Below, piece after piece: positions 7,205 to 14,883 of a DNA stretch of 27,363 nt. Origin of the DNA: a virus; IMG/VR virus record IMGVR_UViG_3300037264_002295, positions 1 through 27,363 of that record; one strand, 5' to 3'. Each line of letters opens with the position of its first letter. Position 1 is the first letter of the stretch. Both the position numbers and the translations under genes were made by a program. The notes below the pieces were generated by a model. It searched no databases. It was not told the DNA's origin and worked only from the letters and a program-made list of their open reading frames with translations.

Positions 7205-9086
7205 ACGGTCCCGCGAGTTATTCTACCAGTACGAACCCTATTTCAACCGTCGAGACGGTAAACCCAGTTGGCAATGGGAGTTCCTTGAAGCGGCGAAAGA
7301 CTTCAAGGGCCGCTTGGCGTTAGGGGGAAATAGAATTGGCAAGTGTCTTCGATTAGACCAAAACGTGATAATGGCTGATGGGTCTTTTCGTAAACTTGTA
7401 GAGATTCAAGTTGGCGACAAAATCATGTCTTACGATACGACTACCGGAATAAGCCTGCCAACAACCGTGGTAAGAACCTACAGGTCTGGCACACAAAAGG
7501 TCTATCGTAGTTATTTCAGTGATGGTGCATACATCGACGCAACAATGAACCACACATTCCCCTGCATCATGGGAAGTGGTAGGTTTTATATAAGTCATTG
7601 CATCCCAAAGAAACGCAAGACACAGAAACGTCCTTTGTCCGATTTGATAGCCCGACTTGATAATTCCGTGTCCAAGCGAGTATCATTTCTGTCCCCTGTT
7701 TTGATTGATTATCAAACAGACGAGAATCTGCCAATTCATCCTTACGCATTAGGCGCTCTATTAGGAGATGGTTCTCTAAAATCTCATGTTCAAATTACAA
7801 CGGCTGATCCGATAGTATTTCATCGCGTCTTTGATGCGTTATCGCTTTATGTAAAAGGATATTCAGTCGATGAAAAGCCTGGAAATGCAGCCAAAACTTA
7901 TCGTTTCCAGCAAAAAACAGAAACCAGGGCAGATGGACAATATCCCAAGGGTTTTCTGAATGACAAATTAAGAGAATTGGGCTTGGCAAAGACAAATTGT
8001 TCTGACAAATTCATTCCACCAATATATCTGCGTGCTTCCGTTGAAAACCGCGAACAATTACTCGCCGGCCTGATTGATACCGATGGATTTCGACTCGGTT
8101 TTACAGTCAAATCAAAACGACTGGCTGAAGGTTTTGCTACGCTGGTTCGTAGTTTAGGCGGTAAGGCTACTATTCAAGCCGTTCGCAAGGAATGCAAAAA
8201 CAATGGCGTTGTTGGAGATTATTTTAACGTCTATTGGCGATTGAATCGTAGGTTGCCGCTGGAATTACCATACAAGCAGATTGAAACGACTCGTCGTCCA
8301 GTAGATTATTCGCGCCGCATATTGCGAAGTGTCAAATACATCGGTGATTATGAAACAGGATGCCTTGAAGTGGAACACCCTGACCACTGTTTCATTGTCG
8401 GAGATTACATTGCAGTAGGAAATTCTGACCAGGGCGCCTACGAATGTATCCTTGCCGTGACGGGCAGACATCCCTACAAACAATATCCCGCAAACGGCAA
8501 AGGTTGGATCGTAGGTTTGGACTTCAATATGTCCAGAGACGTTTGCCTGCCGAAATTCAATAAACTCATGCCCCGCAATTACACTATCAATTCGGATTAC
8601 AGTAAGGCCGACCGGATATGGTGGATTGAGGGTGAGGGCCGTCAGTGGGAAGTCCAGTTCAAGTCTTCCGATTCCGGGCGGGATAGATTCCAGGGCGCGG
8701 AGGTCGATTGGATATGGTTCGACGAGGAACCTTGCAAGACTGATATTTTCGCCGAGTGCATGATGCGGCTTGTAGATAAGGCCGGGACGTGGTGGATGAC
8801 CGCCACGCCTATCAACGGCACGGCATGGCTCAAACAACTCTCGGAGCGAGACGATATTTCCGTGACCTTTGGGGCTATGTGGGACAATCCCTACCTTCCC
8901 TTAGAGGAAGTGGAAAAAGCGGCGGCGGAACTCACGGAAGAAGAAAAACTCGTTCGCATCGAAGGACAATACATTGTCTTTGCAGGCAGTCCGGTATTCA
9001 ACATCAGACTCCTGACGGGAATGATAAATAACCTCAAAAACGACATCCCCATTTCAACGGGAATTATCGAGTCATGCGCAGCGTAA
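7074..9086 (+). CDS. terL: Terminase large subunit, ATPase part, interrupted by an intein
   Basis: This is the motor that pumps DNA into the prohead. Counting from the ATG at 7074, the Walker A sequence GGNRIGK is at residues 84-90. It is followed by a 360-aa intein, and the extein resumes with SDQGAYECILAVTGRHP, so the restored P-loop reads GGNRIGKS. Walker B VDWIWFDEE is at 544-552 and the coupling motif MTATP at 575-579. After splicing the ATPase part would be about 310 residues. The frame is open back to a GTG at 7059, but ATG 7074 is preferred because AGAGG lies just upstream. The frame stops at TAA 9084-9086 before the nuclease domain, which continues in the same frame from 9090. The order after terS and before the portal supports the call. 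Confidence 0.9.
   Translation: MDVSNIVLPVHTMRKTLSQIQSLAQNPEWLKEPENRQLAQQTLERSRELFYQYEPYFNRRDGKPSWQWEFLEAAKDFKGRLALGGNRIGKCLRLDQNVIMADGSFRKLVEIQVGDKIMSYDTTTGISLPTTVVRTYRSGTQKVYRSYFSDGAYIDATMNHTFPCIMGSGRFYISHCIPKKRKTQKRPLSDLIARLDNSVSKRVSFLSPVLIDYQTDENLPIHPYALGALLGDGSLKSHVQITTADPIVFHRVFDALSLYVKGYSVDEKPGNAAKTYRFQQKTETRADGQYPKGFLNDKLRELGLAKTNCSDKFIPPIYLRASVENREQLLAGLIDTDGFRLGFTVKSKRLAEGFATLVRSLGGKATIQAVRKECKNNGVVGDYFNVYWRLNRRLPLELPYKQIETTRRPVDYSRRILRSVKYIGDYETGCLEVEHPDHCFIVGDYIAVGNSDQGAYECILAVTGRHPYKQYPANGKGWIVGLDFNMSRDVCLPKFNKLMPRNYTINSDYSKADRIWWIEGEGRQWEVQFKSSDSGRDRFQGAEVDWIWFDEEPCKTDIFAECMMRLVDKAGTWWMTATPINGTAWLKQLSERDDISVTFGAMWDNPYLPLEEVEKAAAELTEEEKLVRIEGQYIVFAGSPVFNIRLLTGMINNLKNDIPISTGIIESCAA
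7344..8423 (+). mobile_element. LAGLIDADG intein inserted in the terminase P-loop (360 aa)
   Basis: The element starts with Cys1 (block A: CLRLDQNVIMADG) and ends with Asn360, followed by Ser+1 of the host protein. Block B is T67-M-N-H70 (ATMNHTFPC). The homing endonuclease has two LAGLIDADG motifs: ALGALLGDG at 135-143 and LAGLIDTDG at 240-248, both with the acidic residue in place, so the nuclease may be active. Block F is PDHCFIVGDY (346-355) and block G is IAVGN. The penultimate residue is Gly where most inteins have His. It lies between Lys and Ser of Walker A, so splicing is required for ATPase function. Sampled intein lines are 38-43% GC, against 48-60% in terminase lines on either side, consistent with recent arrival. 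Confidence 0.93.
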
Positions 9087-9089
9087 GTC

Positions 9090-9836
9090 ATGGCGGAAAA
9101 ACAACGATTCAGACTTGCCACGCCCGCAGAAAAAAACCGGGTGGACCTGGTATCCATTTACGCGCATCCCGAATCGGATACCCGATATACGATAGGACTG
9201 GATGCCGCGACCGGGTTTGGGAACGACTATACTTCTATCCAGGTCTTTTCCAATAGGATGCCGTTCGAGCAAGTCGCGTGGCTTCGCAATAAACGAATAA
9301 CGACAGTCAAGGGTTCGGAAGTTACCTATGCCTTAGCTAAGTATTACAACAACGCCTTTGTCGTTCCAGAGACCCGTTTTCCCGGCAATGCTTACGTCGA
9401 TAACCTCATCGAAGTCTATGGTTATGGTAATATCTTCAGACGAAAGCAAGTCCTGGATGAAGACCCTACGGTATCTACGAAATACGGTATTTGTACTACC
9501 GAGGCTGATAAACATCTGCTGATTAACCAGACCAAAAGTCTGATGGAAAATCCCGACGGTGCTCAGGTCATCTTTCACGATACCGTAACGCTGAATGAGT
9601 TCTGCAACTTCGTTTATATCGAGGACAAACGCAAAACAGGAGCCGGAGAGGGCTTCAACGACGATACCGTTATGGGGGCTATGTTGGCGCTTTATGGTTG
9701 TGCTTTAAGACCCCAGGAACAGCGAGAAATCGTCAAGCATTACAACAAGGACGACGAGAACGTTGCCCATCAGCAATACCTGATGAAGAACCACTGGGAC
9801 CGCATCCACGGGAAAGGAAAGGTAACGGCAATATGA
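9090..9836 (+). CDS. terL: Terminase large subunit, nuclease domain (248 aa)
   Basis: This is the RNase H-like nuclease half of a large terminase, which cuts concatemeric DNA at the start and end of packaging. Acidic residues expected for two-metal catalysis are visible: IGLDAATGFGNDYTSI with D38 and D46, E94 in VPETRFPGNAYVD, and the D191/D192 pair in FNDDTVMGAMLA. It lies in the same reading frame as the ATPase part, separated only by TAA-GTC, so the two would form one ordinary terminase if the stop were read through or were an error. The ATG has no clear Shine-Dalgarno; reinitiation after the nearby stop is a possible route. Its stop overlaps the next start as ATGA. Confidence 0.88.
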   Translation: MAEKQRFRLATPAEKNRVDLVSIYAHPESDTRYTIGLDAATGFGNDYTSIQVFSNRMPFEQVAWLRNKRITTVKGSEVTYALAKYYNNAFVVPETRFPGNAYVDNLIEVYGYGNIFRRKQVLDEDPTVSTKYGICTTEADKHLLINQTKSLMENPDGAQVIFHDTVTLNEFCNFVYIEDKRKTGAGEGFNDDTVMGAMLALYGCALRPQEQREIVKHYNKDDENVAHQQYLMKNHWDRIHGKGKVTAI

Positions 9837-10009
9837 ACGATGATTTTTTCAGACGCGCATGGCTGACGTTAAAAGCCGTCTCAAATACCAAAACGAGAAA
9901 GCGCATGGACGAAATCGAATTCGGAATCGAAGGCATTAGAGTAAAACCATCGCCTGTTAAACAAAGCGAGGAAAAGAAAAATGGCCCCAACAAAATCATC
10001 CCCTTGTGA
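9833..10009 (+). CDS. Small basic hypothetical protein (58 aa)
   Basis: A 58-codon gene starts at ATG 9833 on an ATGA overlap with the terminase nuclease gene. AAAGG about 10 bases upstream serves as ribosome binding site. The frame is open further upstream, but that part lies inside the terminase nuclease frame and is not used. The product is basic and charged (FFRRAWLTLKAVSNTKTRKR, KQSEEKKNGPNKI) with no recognisable domain. It overlaps the zinc-ribbon gene that follows. Its position between terminase and portal is where small head or packaging accessory proteins often lie. Confidence 0.6.
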   Translation: MNDDFFRRAWLTLKAVSNTKTRKRMDEIEFGIEGIRVKPSPVKQSEEKKNGPNKIIPL

Positions 10010-10262
10010 GCGTATTAAACTCAGGTGTGTCCAATGCCACGCACGAATCTGCGATAGGCTCGAAACCCAGGATGGCTGGACGCTCCATTACAAAAAAGGA
10101 CGAACGAGTATCTATACCAGTTGGATGGTCCTGACGTGTTCTGAATGTAATACGACTCATCGAATCACTTGCGATAAAGGTGTTGTCGAATCCGTGAGAA
10201 ACCAATACTATGACCCAAGAATTCAAAGCGAAACCAGCGATACCCCAGACGGCGGCCAGTAA
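9981..10262 (+). CDS. Small zinc-ribbon protein (93 aa)
   Basis: Two CxxC pairs form a zinc ribbon: LRCVQCHARICDR near residue 15 and LTCSECNTTHRITC near residue 52, with a basic beta-hairpin between them (LHYKKGRTSIYTSW). The pattern is reminiscent of the Com/zinc-ribbon family known from Mu-like phages, where Com is an RNA-binding translational activator, but the resemblance is at motif level only. GAGGAAAAG lies before the ATG. The gene overlaps the preceding small gene by 29 bases and the portal gene by 53 bases in other frames. A role in DNA/RNA binding is plausible. Confidence 0.65.
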   Translation: MAPTKSSPCERIKLRCVQCHARICDRLETQDGWTLHYKKGRTSIYTSWMVLTCSECNTTHRITCDKGVVESVRNQYYDPRIQSETSDTPDGGQ

Positions 10263-12333
10263 TGATATTCCCAACGCCGATATGGCCGTCAGGGAAATCA
10301 TGCAGTCCAGAATCAGGACGTTCAACCCCTTCCGGCGTACGCGCATTATCGAATGGAACGCTAATATCGCCTACCTGTGCGGTCATCAATACATCGGCCT
10401 CTTAGATGGACATATCGTCGCCAGGCCAAGGGGTCCTTTTGCCACTATCGTCAATAAGATAGCCCCCGCCGTTAGAAATGACGTGGCTTTGGCGACGAAG
10501 ATGCCGCCTAAGTACGAAGTCGTACCCGAAACCACGGACGAGAACGACAGGCAAACCGCCATTGCCGGCGAAAAGATGGTCAGTTACCTGCGGAGAATCA
10601 ACAACTTCGATTCCCAGCGTGGACGCATCATCATCTGGTACGATATTGCCGCTATAGGCTGGCGTAAACAGTATTGGGACCCCTACTACAAACTCATAGG
10701 ACACAACCCGGAACCCGAACAGCAAGGCAACAATCCCGAACAACCACCCGGAACGCCTATCTATCAGGGCGAGGCCATCTCGGAACACACGCCGTCCAAC
10801 GAAGTCATTTACGACTGGCGGCAGAACACCGATAGACTCCCGTGGATAATCCACGCCCGACCGATGACGTTGGGCGATATTATCATTCGCTACGGTAAGG
10901 AAAAAGCCGCAAGTATTCCTGAATCTGAATTCATCGACCCCAATACGGGATACAACGAATTCGAGATAAGAATACTGAGCGAATTCGACCAAAGTGTTGC
11001 CCAGTCAACGGGCAGTAAGCCCAAACCCGACACGTCGGAAATGGGTAATAAAGATAAAGAGATAATGGTTTATGAACTCTGGCAGGTCAGAGATACCAAT
11101 TATCCCCTGGGCGTCTTTGCTATCATGGCCGGTTTGGATAATGGCGTCGTCTTACAGAACGTCCCCTATCCCATCGAACAATATCCTCACGGCGATATAC
11201 CTTTTACGTCCTACGATATGATGCTTCCCGATAAGGCCGTTGCGGGTACGGCAAGTCGAATCTCCCAGGCCCGGCCATTACAGGATGAACTCAACGATAT
11301 TAGAAGTCTCATCCGCGAGAACACGGCGACGTTAGGCAGCGGACTCTGGAAGGTCCCCCGCGAGGCTAAACTGAATATCTCGCGCATGGATAACGGACCT
11401 GGCTTGATAGTGGAATACGAAGGTGCTTACGAACCTCACAGGGAAGCCGGAGTGCCCGTAGCGGGCCAGTTGTTTGTCTATGCCGCAAGTATTGTCAATG
11501 ATATTAACGACATCTTCAGTTTCCCTGAAGTTTCTCAAGGCAAGCGCCCTGCTGGAGGACCAAAATCAGGAGTGGGCATAGCCTTTTTACAGGAAGCCTC
11601 AGCCACACAACATTCACCCATTATCGCCGAAATGGAACGCAAGGACGAACAGGCTATGGGCCAACTACTTTCCATTGCCTTTGCCAACTATAACGAACGG
11701 ACATTACAGATTATCGGCAAGGACAACCAGTGGACGATGTTCGAATTCAGTCCTGAATCGTTCTCAGGAAAAGTCAATGTCCATATCCGCTCAGGCTCGT
11801 CCTTGCCCGTGAGTAAGGCTATAGAACGTGACACGACGTTAGGTCTCTTGCAGTTAGGTCTTTTGGGGAATCCACAGGACCCCAGTGTTAAGAAACGTGT
11901 TTTGGAAACTATCGACATCGGCGGTTTGGATAAGATTCTCAAAGAGAACGCCAAAGATGTGAACTTCGCTAAGAAGGAATTTCAAGTCCCGGTTCAACAG
12001 TATCGACAGTTAGTCCAACAGGCCGGTAAGCCTTCGGAAGAAATCTTGAAACAGATTTATCTACCTTCTATCAACCTGTTCGATAATCACGAAATCCATA
12101 TCGTCGAACACAAGAACGACCTCTTGGATAAGTATTTCGAATACTTGGGCGCTGGTGATCCGGGAATGTTAGTTATCGCCAATGCCATGCTAACCCACTG
12201 GGCACAACATTCGCAAATCTTAGCCCAGCAGCAACTACAGAACGCCCTAATGACCGGCCAGATTAAACGGACAGATCTTGAGTCTTCAGAAGAACAACAG
12301 TCCGTCAAGAACACTTCACAGAAAGAGTCCTGA
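10210..12333 (+). CDS. Portal protein, P22-like (707 aa)
   Basis: The portal forms the dodecameric ring at one capsid vertex through which DNA is packaged and ejected. The length (707 aa) is close to the P22 portal. Family-like features include a helical N-terminus with WNANIAYLCGHQYI at about 50-62, the clamp-like segment APAVRNDVALATKMPPKYEVVP at about 85-106, the conserved tract DKAVAGTASRISQARPLQDE in the wing/stem region, and GPKSGVGIAFLQEASATQHSP further on. The C-terminal about 80 residues are Gln-rich and helical (HWAQHSQILAQQQLQNAL), as expected for a barrel or coiled tail. It sits directly after terminase and before scaffold and capsid genes, the normal order. The start at 10210 overlaps the zinc-ribbon gene and has only a weak GAGAAA upstream. 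Confidence 0.88.
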   Translation: MTQEFKAKPAIPQTAASNDIPNADMAVREIMQSRIRTFNPFRRTRIIEWNANIAYLCGHQYIGLLDGHIVARPRGPFATIVNKIAPAVRNDVALATKMPPKYEVVPETTDENDRQTAIAGEKMVSYLRRINNFDSQRGRIIIWYDIAAIGWRKQYWDPYYKLIGHNPEPEQQGNNPEQPPGTPIYQGEAISEHTPSNEVIYDWRQNTDRLPWIIHARPMTLGDIIIRYGKEKAASIPESEFIDPNTGYNEFEIRILSEFDQSVAQSTGSKPKPDTSEMGNKDKEIMVYELWQVRDTNYPLGVFAIMAGLDNGVVLQNVPYPIEQYPHGDIPFTSYDMMLPDKAVAGTASRISQARPLQDELNDIRSLIRENTATLGSGLWKVPREAKLNISRMDNGPGLIVEYEGAYEPHREAGVPVAGQLFVYAASIVNDINDIFSFPEVSQGKRPAGGPKSGVGIAFLQEASATQHSPIIAEMERKDEQAMGQLLSIAFANYNERTLQIIGKDNQWTMFEFSPESFSGKVNVHIRSGSSLPVSKAIERDTTLGLLQLGLLGNPQDPSVKKRVLETIDIGGLDKILKENAKDVNFAKKEFQVPVQQYRQLVQQAGKPSEEILKQIYLPSINLFDNHEIHIVEHKNDLLDKYFEYLGAGDPGMLVIANAMLTHWAQHSQILAQQQLQNALMTGQIKRTDLESSEEQQSVKNTSQKES

Positions 12334-12368
12334 TAGACATTCACTTCTCATCGTAAAGGAATAACACA

Positions 12369-13355
12369 ATGGAACCTATTACAGGAGTAGCTACAGTCAC
12401 CGACCCCGTACAGAATCAGGGCGGTGCGCAAAAGAGCACACTGGAAAACTTGGACGCAAATATAGCCAACGCGCTTAATTTGCAAGCGGAACCGAGTCAG
12501 GGCGCTCCCTTAGCGACCCCAGTACCACCGCCAGCGGCAGCGGAACCCGCAAAAATCGAAGCCGAAGCAGAAGCGAAGATGACTCGTCTGAGTCAGGACA
12601 ATTCCCAACTTAGAACAACGCTTATCAAGTTGGGTATCGACCCTGACAGCCAGACGGCGGAACAGTTGAGAAATGGGTTTATCAGTTTCGACGACATCCT
12701 TCGAAGTCGGCAACCCATTGCTCCTCAGCAACCATCCATCGCCCCTGCGCCCAGAGTACCTCTCAACCAGAAAATCCAAAGCCTCAGAACAACCTTAACG
12801 GGTCAGGACGGCAAGAACGTCACGGCGGAAGAGTATCGCCAGACCATGACTCAGGCACTTGACGTTATTGGAGATTTGGCCGAGGCTAATCAGAACATCT
12901 ACAAAGTACAGGAGAAGAACGAACTACAGAACCTTGTCACGCAGACCTTAACGGCAACCAAGCAGGTCTTCGGGTCTTCGGTAGCATTGAAAGTCCCGGA
13001 GTCCGTAAGAGAAATCGGAGAAAAGCTATTTATCGGCGCTACGGATTTGGGAGTGGGTGAGTTAGCGGCACAGGTGGGCCGAGAACAAGCCTTCACGCCT
13101 GGAGCTTACAGGCACGTAGCGACAAAACTCGCACCCGATTTCGACAGATTCGTCCAGGCTATTTTTCAGGCCGGGCAACAGGCTGTCATAACCAATATCA
13201 ATCGAGGTTTGCCACCGGGCGCTGCCGTCGTTCCTCTTGCACCTGGTACGGGTCGCGGCTCGCCGCCTCCCCCTAAACCTAAAGGAACATTCTCATTTGA
13301 TAATCTGGACAGGAACGTAGATGCCTTCTTGGCGAGTACGCAAGCCCAGATTTAA
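12369..13355 (+). CDS. Probable capsid scaffolding protein (328 aa)
   Basis: A scaffold directs assembly of the capsid protein into a prohead and then leaves. No scaffold signature is conserved in sequence, so the call rests on position (between portal and major capsid protein) and composition. The protein has a low-complexity Pro/Ala linker (TPVPPPAAAEPAKIEAEAEA) followed by a coiled-coil start (KMTRLSQDNSQLRTTL), a second Pro/Gln linker near residue 118, a long Gln/Asn/Thr-rich helical body, a PPPPKPKG hinge and a short C-terminal helix (FDNLDRNVDAFLAS) that could bind the capsid shell. AAAGGA precedes the ATG. Confidence 0.7.
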   Translation: MEPITGVATVTDPVQNQGGAQKSTLENLDANIANALNLQAEPSQGAPLATPVPPPAAAEPAKIEAEAEAKMTRLSQDNSQLRTTLIKLGIDPDSQTAEQLRNGFISFDDILRSRQPIAPQQPSIAPAPRVPLNQKIQSLRTTLTGQDGKNVTAEEYRQTMTQALDVIGDLAEANQNIYKVQEKNELQNLVTQTLTATKQVFGSSVALKVPESVREIGEKLFIGATDLGVGELAAQVGREQAFTPGAYRHVATKLAPDFDRFVQAIFQAGQQAVITNINRGLPPGAAVVPLAPGTGRGSPPPPKPKGTFSFDNLDRNVDAFLASTQAQI

Positions 13356-13367
13356 GGAGCTTTTTCA

Positions 13368-14753
13368 ATGGCAACAAGTATCAGTAATTTAACAAACTCG
13401 ACCGCGTTGGACGGGTTGCTCAAGAAAGTCTATCTACCGACGATGCAGAGCGTCGCTTACGACGATACCCGCTTCTCGGAAATGATTCAGGCCCGTTCGG
13501 ACATCATTCCCGGCGGCGGCAATCACATCGTCCATTTCGCCCAGACACAAAGAGCGGAAGGCGTCGGGGCCATCTCCGAGGGCGGCAACTGGGTCAATAA
13601 CGTTCCCGTCAAGGGCAAGCAGATGACGGAAAACGTCAAGTATCTCAATAGTTACATTGCCCTGACCGGTCCCGTTATCAAGGCCGCAAACTCGAACGAG
13701 AAGTCGGCTATCGACGTTGTCACGGCTCACTTCAAGACCAATATCAGAGCCTTCAAGAACAACTTCGATAGAATGCTCATGGGCGACGGTTCTGGACGTA
13801 TGGCACTGGTTTCTTCTGTCGCCTCAATACCAGCCGTCACCGTAACCAAGACCGGTTTTGCTTGCGCACCATTCAACGCCGACCAGTTCATTCCCGTCGG
13901 CACAAGATGCAACGTTGCCACGTTCGGTACGGGAGTAACGGAAGCCATCGCCGCCAGTGGGATGAAAAACGCCAACGTTTCCGATGACTACGGCTTCATT
14001 ATTGCCGGTCATACCTCCAGAAGTACCAGTGCGGGGACGGCGGTTGTTGACGTTCACGACGAGGATGACGTAGCTTATGCCGGGGCCGGAACGGTTGATA
14101 TAGCCGCAGCCGACTACTTCGTTCGTGAGGGAGCTTACGGCACGGCCGGTACGGGAGCGAAGAACTGGACGGACTGCCTGGAAATCAACGGTCTGTCCAA
14201 TTTGGTTTCCGACGGTTCAAGTAACTCCGAGACTTCCGGCAATTTCTTAACCTGCTGGGGTCAGACGAGAACCAGTTTCAATTTCCTACAAAGCCTGATG
14301 ACGGACTTCGCCAGTGCCGAACTCGACGAAGATAATCTTCTCGATATGATGATGGACCTTCAGTACAGTCGGCAGGCTACGCCGAATCTTCTGATGACGA
14401 CCCCGAAAGCCGAGAAGAAATACTTCCTCAATAAGAAGGACGACCGACGGTTCACCAACGTCGGACCCATGAATTTCGTTGGCGGCTATACCCGCATGGG
14501 CATCCAGTTGGGTGAATGGCAACTCATCCTGACCTCTTTGGGAGCGGTGCCCAGTGGCAAGCTGTTCGTTATCAATACCTCGGACTTCGCCTTTGCTCAG
14601 AACTCTCCGATTGAATGGGTTTTGGGTGACGGCGGCAACGTCCTGGTCCAAAGTCACACCGGCGATAACAAATTCGCCAGTGCAGTCCAGTACGTCAACT
14701 TCGTCTGCTTTGACCCTTATCGTCAGGCAAAGGGATATAGCGTAGCCGAGTAA
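13368..14753 (+). CDS. Major capsid protein, HK97-fold type (461 aa)
   Basis: This is the main shell protein. The N-terminus TALDGLLKKVYLPTMQSV followed by TRFSEMIQ, then GGGNHIVHFAQTQRAEGVGAISEGG, matches the N-arm and early strands of HK97-fold coat proteins in which a helix leads into a beta strand pair. A long helix (VVTAHFKTNIRAFKNNFDRMLMGDG) fits the spine helix. An insertion rich in Gly/Thr/Asp (about residues 150-290) could be the surface domain, and the C-terminal half (TPNLLMTTPKAEKKYFLN, GRMGIQLG-like and PIEWVLGDGG segments) resembles the rest of the P- and A-domains. AGGAG lies 9 bases before the ATG. It follows the scaffold by 12 bases and is followed by a strong hairpin. Confidence 0.88.
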   Translation: MATSISNLTNSTALDGLLKKVYLPTMQSVAYDDTRFSEMIQARSDIIPGGGNHIVHFAQTQRAEGVGAISEGGNWVNNVPVKGKQMTENVKYLNSYIALTGPVIKAANSNEKSAIDVVTAHFKTNIRAFKNNFDRMLMGDGSGRMALVSSVASIPAVTVTKTGFACAPFNADQFIPVGTRCNVATFGTGVTEAIAASGMKNANVSDDYGFIIAGHTSRSTSAGTAVVDVHDEDDVAYAGAGTVDIAAADYFVREGAYGTAGTGAKNWTDCLEINGLSNLVSDGSSNSETSGNFLTCWGQTRTSFNFLQSLMTDFASAELDEDNLLDMMMDLQYSRQATPNLLMTTPKAEKKYFLNKKDDRRFTNVGPMNFVGGYTRMGIQLGEWQLILTSLGAVPSGKLFVINTSDFAFAQNSPIEWVLGDGGNVLVQSHTGDNKFASAVQYVNFVCFDPYRQAKGYSVAE

Positions 14754-14772
14754 CTCACGTCTTTCCTTTCCA

Positions 14773-14802
14773 CCGGGGGATGCGCGTTGTCGTGTCCCCC
14801 GG
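14773..14802 (+). terminator. Stable GC hairpin after the capsid gene, probable terminator or processing site
   Basis: CCGGGGGATGCG (14773-14784), loop CGTTGT, CGTGTCCCCCGG (14791-14802) form a 12-pair stem with two G-U pairs. It is followed by CTTGGTTT rather than a clean U-run. It lies 20 bases after the capsid stop. It may act as a leaky terminator or as a 3' stabiliser that keeps the capsid message abundant. Confidence 0.65.
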
Positions 14803-14855
14803 CTTGGTTTAACCCGGCTTGTCCTGTGTGTGCCGATTAAAAAACACACATTAAA

Positions 14856-14870
14856 TAAGTCTCAGACTTA
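14856..14870 (+). promoter_or_regulatory. Perfect 7-bp inverted repeat before the giant repeat gene
   Basis: TAAGTCT-C-AGACTTA is a perfect palindrome with a one-base centre. It sits directly before the ribosome binding site AAGGAG (14871-14876) and 13 bases before the ATG at 14884. Such symmetry suits a dimeric DNA-binding protein, or a small hairpin near the ribosome site if stem pairs open to a 3-base loop. A TGTGTG/CACACA pair (14827-14832 with 14845-14850) just upstream could make another weak hairpin. I see no clear promoter. Confidence 0.35.
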
Positions 14871-14883
14871 AAGGAGTTTCACA

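Noticed and set aside
8265-8837. Minus-strand open frame of 190 codons over the terminase
   Set aside because: It spans the intein/extein border and the conserved Walker B region of the sense gene; no motif or start signal supports it.
9084-9086. Stop codon reassignment in this genome
   Set aside because: TAA, TAG and TGA all end genes here at positions that agree with the next start, so a global reassignment of TAA is not supported. The terminase case is treated as a local event.
14286-14849. Minus-strand open frame of 187 codons over the capsid gene end
   Set aside because: It runs through the capsid coding region and the GC hairpin; the capsid reading is strongly supported.
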